A stretch of DNA of 56,645 bases, from the NCBI GenBank assembly GCA_017408915.1, contig JAFQTS010000073.1, forward strand, positions 1-56,645, read 5' to 3'. The stretch comes from Oscillospiraceae bacterium. Its GTDB lineage: Bacteria > Bacillota > Clostridia > Oscillospirales > Oscillospiraceae. Below, one piece after another: positions 1-8,292 of the stretch (the first letter of the stretch is position 1; every line of letters begins with the position of its first letter). The notes under the pieces are model-generated. The model did no database searches. It was given only the letters and a program-made list of their open reading frames with translations, and was not told the origin of the DNA. The position numbers and the translations under genes are program-made.

Positions 1-689
1 GTACCGTTCTTGCCGAACACAGCACTTTCCGACCAATCGGAGAATTTAGACTGCTTTTCGCCGGGGCCTTCGCCGTCATCGTTCTTCACCAAAGGCTCCC
101 ACTCCATATAGTAGCGGCAGCGGATGTAAAGACTGTGATTTTCCACATCGAAGGAATAGATATTTTCGTCCCAATCCCCGTGGTGATATACATAGGTGGT
201 GATCGCAGGCTTATACGGCTCAAAAACGCTGCCATCCTCGCCTTCGTAGTAGGTCAGCCAGAAGAACTCGAAGTCCTCCATCAGTTCACTTCGTAGGGAT
301 ACATACGGATAGCCGTTTCCTATACCGTCTGTGTACCAGTTGGTGTCCCATTCCTCGTTGTGTTGCCAATTGTCCTCGCCATCCAGCGATACGTCGTACT
401 GTATACAGATCTCAAATGACCAAAGACCGTATTTTTCGCGGAAGGCATCGCCTTCACGGTTGTATTCCGCCGCAAGAAGTGCCACCTCCGGATCGGCTAC
501 CATGATCATTCGCAGATCATCGTGATGACCTTCGGTTGCATCCCCGTCGGTATAGACGAAGTAATTGGGGGCTTTCGGGGCAGGCAGTTCAAATTTCGAT
601 ATGTCGTTTTCCTCCGCCGCAAATGCCGTCACCGAGAATAGAGACAACAGCAGAAGCGCACAGAGTAAAAGTGCAAATAATTTTTTCAT
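1..689 (-). CDS. Secreted protein, 3' end outside window
   Basis: This minus-strand frame is open from an ATG at 689 to the window edge, so about 229 N-terminal codons are visible. An AAAGAGGA ribosome binding site lies 7 nt upstream. The first 25 residues form a Sec signal peptide (MKKLFALLLCALLLL, cleavage near AFA-AEE). No lipobox is seen, unlike the next gene. The mature part is acidic and rich in Tyr, Trp and Asp. Near the edge, the segment IRCRYYMEWEP followed by SDWSESAVFG resembles an Ig/fibronectin-like strand pattern, so an extracellular beta-sandwich is plausible. Its start region (CAAATAATTTTTTCA on the plus strand) is nearly identical to that of the downstream-numbered lipoprotein gene, which suggests duplicated leader sequence. 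No family is recognised and function is unknown. Confidence 0.8.
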   Translation of the reverse strand, partial: MKKLFALLLCALLLLSLFSVTAFAAEENDISKFELPAPKAPNYFVYTDGDATEGHHDDLRMIMVADPEVALLAAEYNREGDAFREKYGLWSFEICIQYDVSLDGEDNWQHNEEWDTNWYTDGIGNGYPYVSLRSELMEDFEFFWLTYYEGEDGSVFEPYKPAITTYVYHHGDWDENIYSFDVENHSLYIRCRYYMEWEPLVKNDDGEGPGEKQSKFSDWSESAVFGKNG

Positions 690-728
690 GGTGTTATCCT
701 CTTTGTCTATCATTTGTTTTCGCAGGAC

Positions 729-1436
729 TTACATCTCCATCACGGTATAGTCAGCGGGGATATTGAACAGACTCTCGTCCACCTTGTCGGAAATTTCCAC
801 GATCTTCATCGTAACTTCCATTCCCTCCATAGCGCCGATTATATAGACCAGCGTATCGCCGTCGAAGCACATAATGGAGGCAGCACCTTCTACGATCCAC
901 TCCTCGGTGTCGTAGGTCTTACCGTCGATCTCACGGGTGCCGGTCTTAAAATCGCCCATATCCACGTCGCTCTCCTCCAATACCGTACCGGCAATGGTTT
1001 GAGCATCGGCGGGAAGAGCCATCTTGATGACCAGTTTGCTTGCATGGTCGATGGTATACATATCGGTACCGTCCATAAGGCTGACGCCCATACTCATGCC
1101 GCCTATCAGCGTCTCAGAGTAGGTCTTTACGCCGTTGGTGGCGGAGATCATGGTCATAGTCTGACCCTCCATCTCCATCTCGTACTCCATGTACATCCTG
1201 CCGTCGGCAAATTGGCTGTAAAATTTTCCGGTCTTGGTGCCGAGATAGCCGCTCAGGTCGGCATCACCGTCATCGGGGCTCTGCGCGTCCTCGCCCTCTG
1301 CGGGATTGGGTGTGTTCTGCTGCTCCTGCTGCACGTCGCCGCCGCTATCGGCGGGCGGGGTCTTGTCACCGCCGCAGGCGGCAAGGGAGAGCAGCATCAT
1401 CAACGCAAGCAAAAGCGCAAATAATTTTTTCACCAT
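729..1436 (-). CDS. Putative lipoprotein with acidic linker
   Basis: A lipoprotein of 235 aa. The start was set at ATG 1436 because AAGGAG lies 7 nt upstream and the signal peptide MVKKLFALLLALMMLLSLAAC begins there; a longer frame to 1529 has no ribosome site. The lipobox LAAC places the lipidated Cys at residue 21. A Gly/Gln/Asp-rich linker follows (about residues 22-60), then a domain rich in beta-strand-like stretches (YMEYEMEMEGQTMTMISA, ending NIPADYTVMEM). The pattern of paired hydrophobic strands resembles LolA/LppX-type folds that bind hydrophobic ligands, but this is a guess from pattern only. Its first 30 residues are almost the same as those of the lipoprotein at 3133-3861, so the two share a duplicated export module. 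It is expected on the outer face of the cytoplasmic membrane. Confidence 0.85.
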   Translation of the reverse strand: MVKKLFALLLALMMLLSLAACGGDKTPPADSGGDVQQEQQNTPNPAEGEDAQSPDDGDADLSGYLGTKTGKFYSQFADGRMYMEYEMEMEGQTMTMISATNGVKTYSETLIGGMSMGVSLMDGTDMYTIDHASKLVIKMALPADAQTIAGTVLEESDVDMGDFKTGTREIDGKTYDTEEWIVEGAASIMCFDGDTLVYIIGAMEGMEVTMKIVEISDKVDESLFNIPADYTVMEM

Positions 1437-1606
1437 GTTGTACTCCTTTTCTTTTCCGGCCTTTGCAGTCCGGTCATTCATGTTTGAAAAAACACTCGTG
1501 TGCAGTCCGCTCGTCGGTGCAAGAGGCATTTTTTCTTTTCCTGGGAGAATAAAACTCCGTTTTCATATCCATAAAGAACAGGTATCCCTGCTTCTGTGGC
1601 TGCAGG

Positions 1607-3073
1607 TCAATCCACTGTGATCCACCGTGTGTCCTCTGGGCAGACCACCAGTTCCATCCGGCTCAAGTTCTCGTCCAGCACATCGAAGGCACTGGTGGCA
1701 AGAGTCTTGGCGGGGGCGTTTCGGGTGGTCTCCATCTCACTGATTCCCAGAAACTCCTCCATATTCTTATAGTGGTAGGTCTGTACACCCACATGGAACA
1801 GCCGCTTGTCGTCGATGGGAGCGCCCTCCCAGGCGATCTCCGTTACCCGCTGCGCCGACAGAGAGACCACTACCTTTATCCCTCCGGAGAATTGGTAGAA
1901 CTCGGCGTGGTCGTCCTCCAACGCGCCGGGACGGAAGATGTGGGAGATCATGTCTTTCAGCTGTCGTCCGGTGACGGTGACGCGGATGATTTCCTCCTGG
2001 AAGGGGAACATCTCGGTCAGTTCCTTCAGTGTCACCAGAGGACCCAATTCCGGGACGCGGATGCTCCCGGAGCCCAACAGCATTACGTCCAGCCCCAGAT
2101 TGTCACGCAGCACATCAGCCATCAGTCGACCCAGTTGGGTTTCCCGGTCGCGGGTGGGGTGGGTGTAGACCCCGGCAAAGCGGGTGATGTAGCGGCTGTA
2201 TTTTTCCTCAGCGATGGCGCTGTATTTGGCGATCAGCTCCTCCAGCGCCGTGTCACGGGGGCAGTGGCTGTCGTCAATGGGGATCAGCTCCCATGTGTAA
2301 CGGTCAATAGAATTGGTATCCGTGTCGATCATCAGATCAAACCGACCTATTTGGTCGGTACCGGTGACCGCCTGCACGATGGGGATGCCCGCCACTACGC
2401 AGGGCTCAGTGAGATAGGTATGGGTATGACCTCCGATGATAAGATCCACTCCCCAGTGGGGATCCAGCAGCGCCGCCAGCTTCTTGTCCTCCTCAAAGCC
2501 GATGTGGGTCAGCAGCACAGTGAGGTCGATGTCCTCCGTCCGGTGGGCATTGCAGATCCGACCCACTTCCACGGCGGCTTCATGGACATTGATGAAGGAG
2601 CCGATGAGCCGCTCCTTCCTGGCAGTGGCCAGCACCTCCTCGGTGAGCACGCCGATGAACAGCACCCGTATCCCGCCGATCTCTAGAATGATGTGGCTGT
2701 TGAAGAGCCGGATCTGGTTGGTGGTGAGGTACAAATTGGCGTTGATGATGGGAAAACGGGCACATTTTTCAAGGAACAGCAGGTGGGCGATACCGTAGTC
2801 GATCTCGTGGTTGCCCAGGGTGGCCACGTCGGGGGTGAGCATATTCATGATCTCGATGGTAGAAAGACCCTTGAACTCGCTGTCGATTACCGAGCCACGG
2901 AACATATCCCCCGAGATGGCATAGAGGACATGCTCCTCCTCAGAGCGTACCTTCTGAATGTAGCCGGAGAGCAGGGATACGCCGCCCACCAGTCTGCCGT
3001 TTTCATCCTCCGCCAGAAAATCTCCGTGCATATCGTTGGAGTGGAGAAGGGTCAGTTTTTTCAGGTTTTTCAT
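1607..3073 (-). CDS. Metallophosphatase / 5'-nucleotidase-like protein
   Basis: This 488-aa protein belongs to the UshA/5'-nucleotidase family of dinuclear metallophosphatases. It carries the metal-binding motifs in order: HSNDMHG (residues 11-17, Asp14 and His16), GDMF (Asp56), GNHE (88-91), LLTHIG (His190) and GGHTHT (214-219). A C-terminal nucleotidase-type domain follows (LGSGSIR about 345, TEMFPFQEE, GGIKVVVS). Family members hydrolyse nucleotides, UDP-sugars or related phosphoesters. There is no signal peptide (MKNLKKLTLLHSND), so it is probably cytoplasmic, which is unusual for UshA but known for YunD-type proteins in Firmicutes. AAGGAG precedes ATG 3073. It lies between two lipoprotein genes on the same strand. 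The exact substrate cannot be read from sequence. Confidence 0.9.
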   Translation of the reverse strand: MKNLKKLTLLHSNDMHGDFLAEDENGRLVGGVSLLSGYIQKVRSEEEHVLYAISGDMFRGSVIDSEFKGLSTIEIMNMLTPDVATLGNHEIDYGIAHLLFLEKCARFPIINANLYLTTNQIRLFNSHIILEIGGIRVLFIGVLTEEVLATARKERLIGSFINVHEAAVEVGRICNAHRTEDIDLTVLLTHIGFEEDKKLAALLDPHWGVDLIIGGHTHTYLTEPCVVAGIPIVQAVTGTDQIGRFDLMIDTDTNSIDRYTWELIPIDDSHCPRDTALEELIAKYSAIAEEKYSRYITRFAGVYTHPTRDRETQLGRLMADVLRDNLGLDVMLLGSGSIRVPELGPLVTLKELTEMFPFQEEIIRVTVTGRQLKDMISHIFRPGALEDDHAEFYQFSGGIKVVVSLSAQRVTEIAWEGAPIDDKRLFHVGVQTYHYKNMEEFLGISEMETTRNAPAKTLATSAFDVLDENLSRMELVVCPEDTRWITVD

Positions 3074-3132
3074 GGCATACGACTCCTTATATTCCGTATC
3101 GTATCCGAGTATTTCTCTGTGAAAGAACGGAC

Positions 3133-3861
3133 TTAGCCCAGATAATCCTCCAGTGCCTGCTGGATCTCGTCCTCATTCTCCTCGAAGTACGACTCCATTT
3201 CTGCCCACGTATCATCGAAGCTTTTCTGCAGACCCACGCCGATATCGAACTCCACGGCGTTGTAATAGAAGAGTCTGTCCAGTTCACTTTCCTTGTCGTT
3301 ATCGTAGTCGCTGCTGACGTAGACCGCCATCAGTGTGCCGCCGGTGCGGAAGCCCCAGCCGGGCATCCAACTGTCCAGTGCCTCCTCCAGCGTCACCTCT
3401 GCCAGCGCGTCCTCACCTTCGCCGACGAATTCGTAGCCGATGATGTTATGACCGTCGTCGGAAATGGCGGCGGTGGCAGCAAAGACCTTGGCGTAAAAGT
3501 CATTGATCTGTTCATCGGTCAGCTCACCTTCTGCTGCCTGAAACTGAATGACCGCGTGACCGTAGCCGCTGCCGGGTTCATCGGCGTAGGCGCAGTAGTC
3601 GTTTGCCAGTACCCAGTCCCAATCCGGCTCCAGTGTGTCGAGAGAGATGCCGTAGGCTTTCAGAAAATGCTCCACTGCTTCGACGCTGAAGGATTCAAAT
3701 TCTTCGGCATCCTCGAGAGCCTGCCCCACGATATCCTGTGCATCGATCTGCCCTTCGTCTCCGCCGTCGTCGGCAGGCGGGGTCTTGTCACCGCCGCAGG
3801 CGGTGAGGGAGAGCAGCATCATGGCTGCCAGCAAGAGTGCCAAAAACTTTTTCATGGTCAT
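3133..3861 (-). CDS. Putative lipoprotein, acidic
   Basis: A lipoprotein of 242 aa. ATG 3861 is chosen because AGGAGG lies 8 nt upstream; an internal ATG at 3855 is the alternative, and the longer frame to 3963 overlaps the preceding small gene. The signal peptide MTMKKFLALLLAAMMLLSLTAC gives lipidated Cys22, followed by GGDKTPPADDGGDEG, almost identical to the linker of the other lipoprotein at 729-1436. The rest is very acidic. It contains two repeated-looking ends, one with DWDWVLANDYCAYAD and a C-terminal YFEENEDEIQQALEDYLG. No known catalytic motif was seen. The shared N-terminus suggests domain shuffling between lipoproteins; function unknown. Confidence 0.85.
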   Translation of the reverse strand: MTMKKFLALLLAAMMLLSLTACGGDKTPPADDGGDEGQIDAQDIVGQALEDAEEFESFSVEAVEHFLKAYGISLDTLEPDWDWVLANDYCAYADEPGSGYGHAVIQFQAAEGELTDEQINDFYAKVFAATAAISDDGHNIIGYEFVGEGEDALAEVTLEEALDSWMPGWGFRTGGTLMAVYVSSDYDNDKESELDRLFYYNAVEFDIGVGLQKSFDDTWAEMESYFEENEDEIQQALEDYLG

Positions 3862-3883
3862 GGTGTTGTCCTCCTTTATTGTG

Positions 3884-4069
3884 TTATTTATTGTGTTTTT
3901 CCCTGCTGTCCGGCCGCAGGGAGGGATAGTGTGCCAGCAGGTGACGCAGCAGTTCCATCTCACTGCGGAAGCAGCAGCGCTGTCCTTCCATCTCTACCGT
4001 CCCCTGCCACGAGGCGTTCTCTGTGGCGGTGATGGTAATGGTGAACTGTGCGATGGGTATATGTTCCAT
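3884..4069 (-). CDS. Small conserved protein (FTITI..ASWQGTV type)
   Basis: A 61-aa protein. It has a strong ribosome site (AAAGGAGG, 9 nt before ATG 4069) and ends 22 bp before the lipoprotein gene. The pattern FTITITATENASWQGTVEME followed by FRSEMELLRHLL is one I know from many small uncharacterised Firmicute proteins: a short beta-hairpin then a helix, often encoded beside secreted-protein genes. It is probably cytoplasmic. No catalytic residue stands out. The tail PSLRPDSREKHNK is basic. The position inside an otherwise unidirectional gene row supports it being real rather than a chance frame. Confidence 0.75.
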   Translation of the reverse strand: MEHIPIAQFTITITATENASWQGTVEMEGQRCCFRSEMELLRHLLAHYPSLRPDSREKHNK

Positions 4070-4101
4070 TCTGCTATCCCTCCTTTGGGCCGATGTAGCC
4101 G

Positions 4102-4755
4102 TTATTTTAGCGGCGTGCCGCAGTCCATGCAGAAGCGGCTGCCGGGGGTATATTCCTTGCCGCAGCCGGGGCAGAGATTGGGCTGTATCTCATCCTGCGG
4201 GGCGGGCGTGCCGCAGTTGGGGCAAAACCTCATGCCCTCGGGCAGCTCCTCGCCGCATCCCGTGCAGGTGGGTGTCTCCTTAGGGCCCAGCTCCGGCATC
4301 TTCGCGCCGCAGCCGGAACAGAACTTGGTGCCCAGATCGTTTTGGGTGCCGCAGGCTTCGCAAACGCAGCTCTCCGCCGCCGTTTTCTCCGGCAGTGCCG
4401 CCCCACAGTGGGGACAGAAGGTCTTGTCTGCCGAGGTGCCCTGCCCGCACTGGTCGCAGATCTTCATATTCTTCGCCGCCTCGTTGGCAACGTTCATTAC
4501 AGTGTTTTGAATGGCGCCGAACAGACCGCCCAGTGCGCCTGTCATAGCCGCTGCCGAGGGCTGGGGCTGCTGTACCGGCTGGGAATACTGAGGCTGCTGA
4601 TACTGGGGCTGCTGATACTGGGGCTGGGGATAGGTCTGCTGCTGTTGCTGCTGCTGACCCATGGCGCCGTTGAGGGCCTTGCCGATACCGGCGCTGATGC
4701 CGGAGCTGATGCCGTTACGGATGCCCTTTTTCAGTTGACGATCCAAGAAACCCAT
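4102..4755 (-). CDS. Multi zinc-ribbon protein with Gln/Pro linker
   Basis: This 217-aa protein starts at ATG 4755 after GAGGAGG. The N-terminus (GIRNGISSGISAGIGKAL) is a glycine-rich amphipathic segment. A low-complexity run follows with QQQQQQQ and repeated YQQPQ units (about residues 34-65). The C-terminal half carries about five tandem zinc-ribbon units of the form CxxC...CxxC (for example CDQCGQGTSADKTFCPHCG, CEACGTQNDLGTKFCSGCG and a final CPGCGKEYTPGSRFCMDCG). Double zinc ribbons of this kind mediate protein or nucleic-acid contacts. The two neighbouring genes also encode zinc ribbons, so the three products may form one complex. Function is unknown; no enzyme motif is present. Confidence 0.85.
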   Translation of the reverse strand: MGFLDRQLKKGIRNGISSGISAGIGKALNGAMGQQQQQQQTYPQPQYQQPQYQQPQYSQPVQQPQPSAAAMTGALGGLFGAIQNTVMNVANEAAKNMKICDQCGQGTSADKTFCPHCGAALPEKTAAESCVCEACGTQNDLGTKFCSGCGAKMPELGPKETPTCTGCGEELPEGMRFCPNCGTPAPQDEIQPNLCPGCGKEYTPGSRFCMDCGTPLK

Positions 4756-4784
4756 CGTTTTTACCTCCTCTTTCTATCACATCA

Positions 4785-5765
4785 TCAGAACTTCAGCAGG
4801 CCGCCCAGTGCGCCGCCGAGGCCGCCTGTGACTTCGCTGATGGGGTTGTTGATACCCTTGTTCTCCTCCTTGTTGGAGCGGCTGGCCTTGATGATCTCAT
4901 CGGCCATGCGGCTGAAGGGCAGGGACTGGAGCCACACCTCACCGGGGCCGGTGAGGGTGGCGAGGAACAGACCCTCGCCGCCAAGGAAGCCGCTCTTGAT
5001 GTCGCTTTGGAAAGCCACGTCGTAGTCCACCGTCTCACTCATAGCCACCAAACAGCCGGTGTCGATCTTCAACATCTCACCCGCCTGCAGCGTCTTTTTG
5101 ATGATAGTGCCGCCGGCGTTGAGGAACACAATGCCGTCGCCGGTGAGGCGCTGCATGATGAAGCCCTCGCCGCCGAAGAGGCCGGCGCCCAGCTTCTTTT
5201 GCAGGTGGATGCCCACGTTCACGCCCTTGGCAGCGCAGAGGAAGGCAGACTTCTGACAGATGAGCGTCCGGTCAAAGGTATCCAGATCCACGGGGATGAT
5301 CTTGCCGGGATAGGGGGAGGCGAAGGCCACAATGGCCTTCTCGGCGGGGTGGACATTCTGAAACACCGTCATGAACAACCCCTCGCCCGTCAGTGCCCGT
5401 TTACCTGCCGAGAGGAGCTTGCTGCCAAAGCCCTTATTGGCATCAGCGCCGCTGCCGTCGCCGAAGATGGTTTCCATCTTGATGCGGGCATCCATATAGT
5501 TCATGGCGCCGGCCTCAGCCAGCACGCTCTCGCCGGGATCCAGCTCGATCTCCACCAGCTGCATATCGTCACCGAAGATCTGATAGTCGATCACATCGGC
5601 GCGGGTGAAGATCACGCCGTTTTTCTCCATCTGATTGGGGGATAGTACGGGCTGTGCAGGCTGCTGCATGGGTGCAGCGGTGGCTGCACCCTGCTGGGCG
5701 CCGCAGTTGCCGCAGAAGCGGCTGCCATCGGGGAGCTGATTACCACAATTCATGCAAAATGACAT
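4785..5765 (-). CDS. Zinc-ribbon plus AIM24/TIGR00266-family protein
   Basis: This 326-aa protein starts with a zinc ribbon (CMNCGNQLPDGSRFCGNCG, residues 4-22), then an Ala/Gln/Pro linker. It continues as a full AIM24 (TIGR00266) beta-barrel domain from about residue 50: LDPGESVLAEAGAMNYMD, GEGLFMTVFQN, LIQ-type repeats and GGEGLFLATLTGPGEVWLQS. Family members are beta-rich scaffold proteins; mitochondrial Aim24 affects inner-membrane organisation, and the bacterial role is unclear. The C-terminus is a Gly-rich tail (GGLGGALGGLLKF) that could be amphipathic. GGAGG lies upstream of ATG 5765. The same-strand zinc-ribbon neighbours suggest a joint, possibly membrane-associated, assembly. Confidence 0.88.
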   Translation of the reverse strand: MSFCMNCGNQLPDGSRFCGNCGAQQGAATAAPMQQPAQPVLSPNQMEKNGVIFTRADVIDYQIFGDDMQLVEIELDPGESVLAEAGAMNYMDARIKMETIFGDGSGADANKGFGSKLLSAGKRALTGEGLFMTVFQNVHPAEKAIVAFASPYPGKIIPVDLDTFDRTLICQKSAFLCAAKGVNVGIHLQKKLGAGLFGGEGFIMQRLTGDGIVFLNAGGTIIKKTLQAGEMLKIDTGCLVAMSETVDYDVAFQSDIKSGFLGGEGLFLATLTGPGEVWLQSLPFSRMADEIIKASRSNKEENKGINNPISEVTGGLGGALGGLLKF

Positions 5766-5798
5766 AACGATGTACCTCCATTATTCTTTGATTACCCT

Positions 5799-6191
5799 TT
5801 ACAGGGGTGTGCCGCAGCCGGAGCAGAAGCGGGTACCCGCAGGCAGCTTCGTGCCGCAGTTGGTGCAGAAGCAACCCTGTGCCTGGGGCGCGGAAGGGGC
5901 GGCAGCGGCCTTGGCGGCCTCATTCTCGGCCTTGATACGGTCGATCTCCCCCTGCATCTGTTCCGCGGCATCCAGATGTCCCTTGGCTGCCTCGCAGAAG
6001 GGGAGGATGGCCTCCTCTGCCTGCCCGGCGAGATAGAGGTCGTAGTAGTGCTGACCGATCTTCAGCAGTTCCTCGTTGGCTGCCAGCTTTTCTGCCGCGA
6101 TTTTGCTGTTGAGCTTGCTGGTCTCAATGGCGTCGCTGGTCTTGTCGCTGATGTTCTTTGCAAAGTCGTTGATCTTATCGAAAAATGCCAT
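5799..6191 (-). CDS. Coiled-coil zinc-ribbon protein
   Basis: A 130-aa protein. The N-terminus (MAFFDKINDFAKNISDKTSDAIE) and the following 80 residues are helical with heptad-like spacing and look like a coiled coil. An Ala/Pro linker (about residues 92-104) leads to a C-terminal zinc ribbon CTNCGTKLPAGTRFCSGCG. AGGAGG lies 8 nt before ATG 6191. The layout, helical N-terminus plus terminal ribbon, is the mirror of the neighbour that has its ribbon first. It is probably part of the same zinc-ribbon set encoded from 4102 to 6191. Function unknown. Confidence 0.85.
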   Translation of the reverse strand: MAFFDKINDFAKNISDKTSDAIETSKLNSKIAAEKLAANEELLKIGQHYYDLYLAGQAEEAILPFCEAAKGHLDAAEQMQGEIDRIKAENEAAKAAAAPSAPQAQGCFCTNCGTKLPAGTRFCSGCGTPL

Positions 6192-6205
6192 ATTCTTTTC
6201 CTCCT

Positions 6206-6493
6206 TTATACCTCATAAAAATCTTTGTACTGCATCAAAAGCTGCTTTCTGCCGGACAGTTGCAGCTTGCGGTAGATGTTCTTGCAGTGGAAATGTATGG
6301 ACGAGTAGGACAGATACATCTCCTCTGCGATTTGGGAGAGAGTCTTATCCGACAGAAGGTGGTCAAACACCTCCAGCTCCCGTTTGGAAAGAGCCCCCAG
6401 TTCCGGATGGGTCTTAACAAGGGCATGAAGTTCCTCCCGCGCTTTCTTCATATAGTCGAAAAATCTGTGGGGGTTATGGATCTCATTGCTCAT
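6206..6493 (-). CDS. Small LuxR-type HTH regulator
   Basis: A 95-aa protein whose C-terminal two thirds are a LuxR/GerE helix-turn-helix: LSKRELEVFDHLLSDKTLSQ, then IAEEMYLSYSSIHFHCKNIY and RKL. It has no receiver or ligand-binding domain, only a 35-residue helical N-terminus. The start ATG 6493 follows GGAGG by 7 nt. It is the first gene of the minus-strand row containing the zinc-ribbon genes (15 bp to the next), so it may be co-transcribed with and control them. It is divergent from a large membrane LuxR regulator, and the shared intergenic region holds palindromes. It could act as a single-domain partner or competitor of that regulator. Confidence 0.85.
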   Translation of the reverse strand: MSNEIHNPHRFFDYMKKAREELHALVKTHPELGALSKRELEVFDHLLSDKTLSQIAEEMYLSYSSIHFHCKNIYRKLQLSGRKQLLMQYKDFYEV

Positions 6494-6778
6494 GGCTGCA
6501 CCTCCGTTTTTTCGAATTCTCTGTGAAAGAGATTTTCTGTTTTGGTAGGATTCCTACCCAAAAAGATGGTTTTTTGGATGATACCTTTTGATTTCGTTGC
6601 ACTACACGCCGATCTCTGTTATACTGACTCTACAGAAACTTTTCCTGTCGATTCCTGTGGCTTTCTGCCATTTTGTGGTTTCATTGTACGGAAAAATGGG
6701 CAGGTTTCCTATCCCTTATTCAAGGGGTTTTTAGGATACCTACCAAAAGTGGTGGTTATATTTCAAAGGGGGTATTTC
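6494..6778. promoter_or_regulatory. Divergent LuxR intergenic region with two palindromes
   Basis: The 285-bp region separates two LuxR-type genes. A 15-bp palindrome, GGTAGGATTCCTACC, lies at 6544-6558, and a related sequence, TTTAGGATACCTACC, lies at 6730-6744 (12 of 15 bases match). Between them is a good sigma-A promoter for the plus strand: TTGCAC at 6597-6602, 17 bp, then TATACT at 6620-6625. One palindrome is thus about 40 bp upstream of the -35 box and the other is about 100 bp into the transcript. The pair could act in activation and repression or looping. The binding protein is inferred to be one of the flanking LuxR proteins. Confidence 0.6.
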
Positions 6779-8191
6779 ATGAAGCACGCAGTTTTGTTAC
6801 AGAACCAAAATAAACGATTGACGATGCCATTTTGGATGCTGGTGTGCTTCGCTATGTTCAATGTGTGGCAGATGGGCTTTATTTATTTTATGGGTCCGTC
6901 GCTGGTGCTGGACGGATGCACGCCCCTGCCCATTGATATGGACAACGTGACCACCCTCATCGCCGCAGGCTATGTGCTGGCCATTATTCTGATCATCGTC
7001 CTGCCCCATGTGGTGGTGTGGGCCGCCCGTATTACGGCGGCGGTGGCGCTGGTGACGGTGGTGGGCCTTTTCCTTCCCTTGCCTGCATCGGCTTTGGCGA
7101 TGCTGCTGTATCTACAGACCTTCTGCTGCTGCTTTATGATCAGCTTTGAAACCTTTATCATCGCCCATCTCTTCACCGAGCGCAGCGCCATCGTCCACCT
7201 GACGCTGGGCTATTCCGTATCGTTGGTGATTATCGCTGTGGTGCAGAATGACCTCTATCCCGTGTCCTTTCCCGTGTTCCGCGATCTGACACTGGTGATG
7301 CTGGTGATGCTGCTGGTGTTTTTCTTCCGCCTGCCTGCCTCTCGGGACAGCTGTCCGGAGCTTGCCGGGAAGAAGCACGGTCTCCGTGTGCCCAAAACCC
7401 TCTTTGCCGGCATTTTCCTCTACTCCTTCGTAGCCGATATGATGATGCTGGCCGGCCCCGCCTCTGTGGCAGAGGTACCAAACGGCGTCTTTCTTACGTA
7501 TTTGGCCGACGCGGTAGGCGCGGTGATCTTATATCTGATCTACCGTAAGGGGAATATCCATCCTCTCAGCGCCGTGTCTGTCTTTATGGCGTTGTCGGTG
7601 GTAGGGTTTTTGATGCTCTTTGCCTCTGAATATGTGCCGTGGTTTGCCCATCCTGCCTGCGTGCTGATCGGATTTGGTTTCCTTCCCTGCCAGATGATGG
7701 GACTGTATGGTCTTATGATGATGAAGAGCTATCCCTCCCGCTACATTGTCCCAGGCATTATGGGGATGGCATTAGTGACGGTGCTGGTGCACAGTGCGCT
7801 GGTGGAGGCTCTGCGCACCATGCCCAATATGCTGTACTTGGCCTATCTTGCCATTACGGTGGTGTCCGTTTTGATCTATTGGCATCTCTCGCCCTATCTG
7901 GTCTACGCCTTCCAGAAGAAGGTGGCGGCAGAGAGCTCTGCCGAGGAAGGCTGCGTAGTGGAGATCAGTGTGAGCGAGGCCGTCATCGCCGCCGATCCCC
8001 GTCTTTCTCAGCTCACCGCCCGAGAGCTGGAGGTGCTGGAGCTCGTTGGCGGTGGTTACAGCAACCGTGATATTGCCGATATTCTCGTCATCTCCCAGCA
8101 CACCGTCAACGACTATACCAAGAAGATCTACCGCAAGCTGGAGGTCCACAGCCGCCACGCTGCCGCGCAGGTCATCAACCGCTATCACTGA
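6779..8191 (+). CDS. Membrane-anchored LuxR-family regulator
   Basis: A 470-aa protein. ATG 6779 is selected because AAAGGGGG lies 6 nt before it and the membrane part begins there; the frame is open further upstream but crosses the promoter. Residues of about 15-385 are very hydrophobic and contain roughly 10-12 membrane segments, with a transporter-like topology. A short linker leads to a C-terminal LuxR/GerE helix-turn-helix (LTARELEVLELVGGGYSNRD, then IADILVISQHTVNDYTKKIY). Such multi-pass LuxR proteins are frequent in anaerobic gut Actinobacteria and some Clostridia, often next to flavin reductases, and are thought to sense small molecules at the membrane. The ligand is unknown. A hairpin terminator follows at 8205. 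Confidence 0.87.
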   Translation: MKHAVLLQNQNKRLTMPFWMLVCFAMFNVWQMGFIYFMGPSLVLDGCTPLPIDMDNVTTLIAAGYVLAIILIIVLPHVVVWAARITAAVALVTVVGLFLPLPASALAMLLYLQTFCCCFMISFETFIIAHLFTERSAIVHLTLGYSVSLVIIAVVQNDLYPVSFPVFRDLTLVMLVMLLVFFFRLPASRDSCPELAGKKHGLRVPKTLFAGIFLYSFVADMMMLAGPASVAEVPNGVFLTYLADAVGAVILYLIYRKGNIHPLSAVSVFMALSVVGFLMLFASEYVPWFAHPACVLIGFGFLPCQMMGLYGLMMMKSYPSRYIVPGIMGMALVTVLVHSALVEALRTMPNMLYLAYLAITVVSVLIYWHLSPYLVYAFQKKVAAESSAEEGCVVEISVSEAVIAADPRLSQLTARELEVLELVGGGYSNRDIADILVISQHTVNDYTKKIYRKLEVHSRHAAAQVINRYH

Positions 8192-8204
8192 AAACAGCAA
8201 AACA

Positions 8205-8243
8205 AAAAGTGCGGCAGGCCAACTTCGGCCTACCGCACTTTTT
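8205..8243 (+). terminator. Hairpin repeat copy 1, terminator of LuxR gene
   Basis: AAAAGTGCGGCAGGCC (8205-8220) pairs with GGCCTACCGCACTTTT with one mismatch and is followed by a T-run. It ends the membrane LuxR gene 13 bp after its stop. The same hairpin sequence recurs at 8595-8632 and begins again at 56628, so it is a repeat as well as a terminator. Confidence 0.8.
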
Positions 8244-8292
8244 AATATTAAAATGGAATTGATTCAATGCTGCTTTGGATGGAGGTGAGATC

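Noticed and set aside
6542..6778. N-terminal extension of the membrane LuxR protein
   Set aside because: The extension crosses the promoter and operator palindromes and has no ribosome site; ATG 6779 has one.
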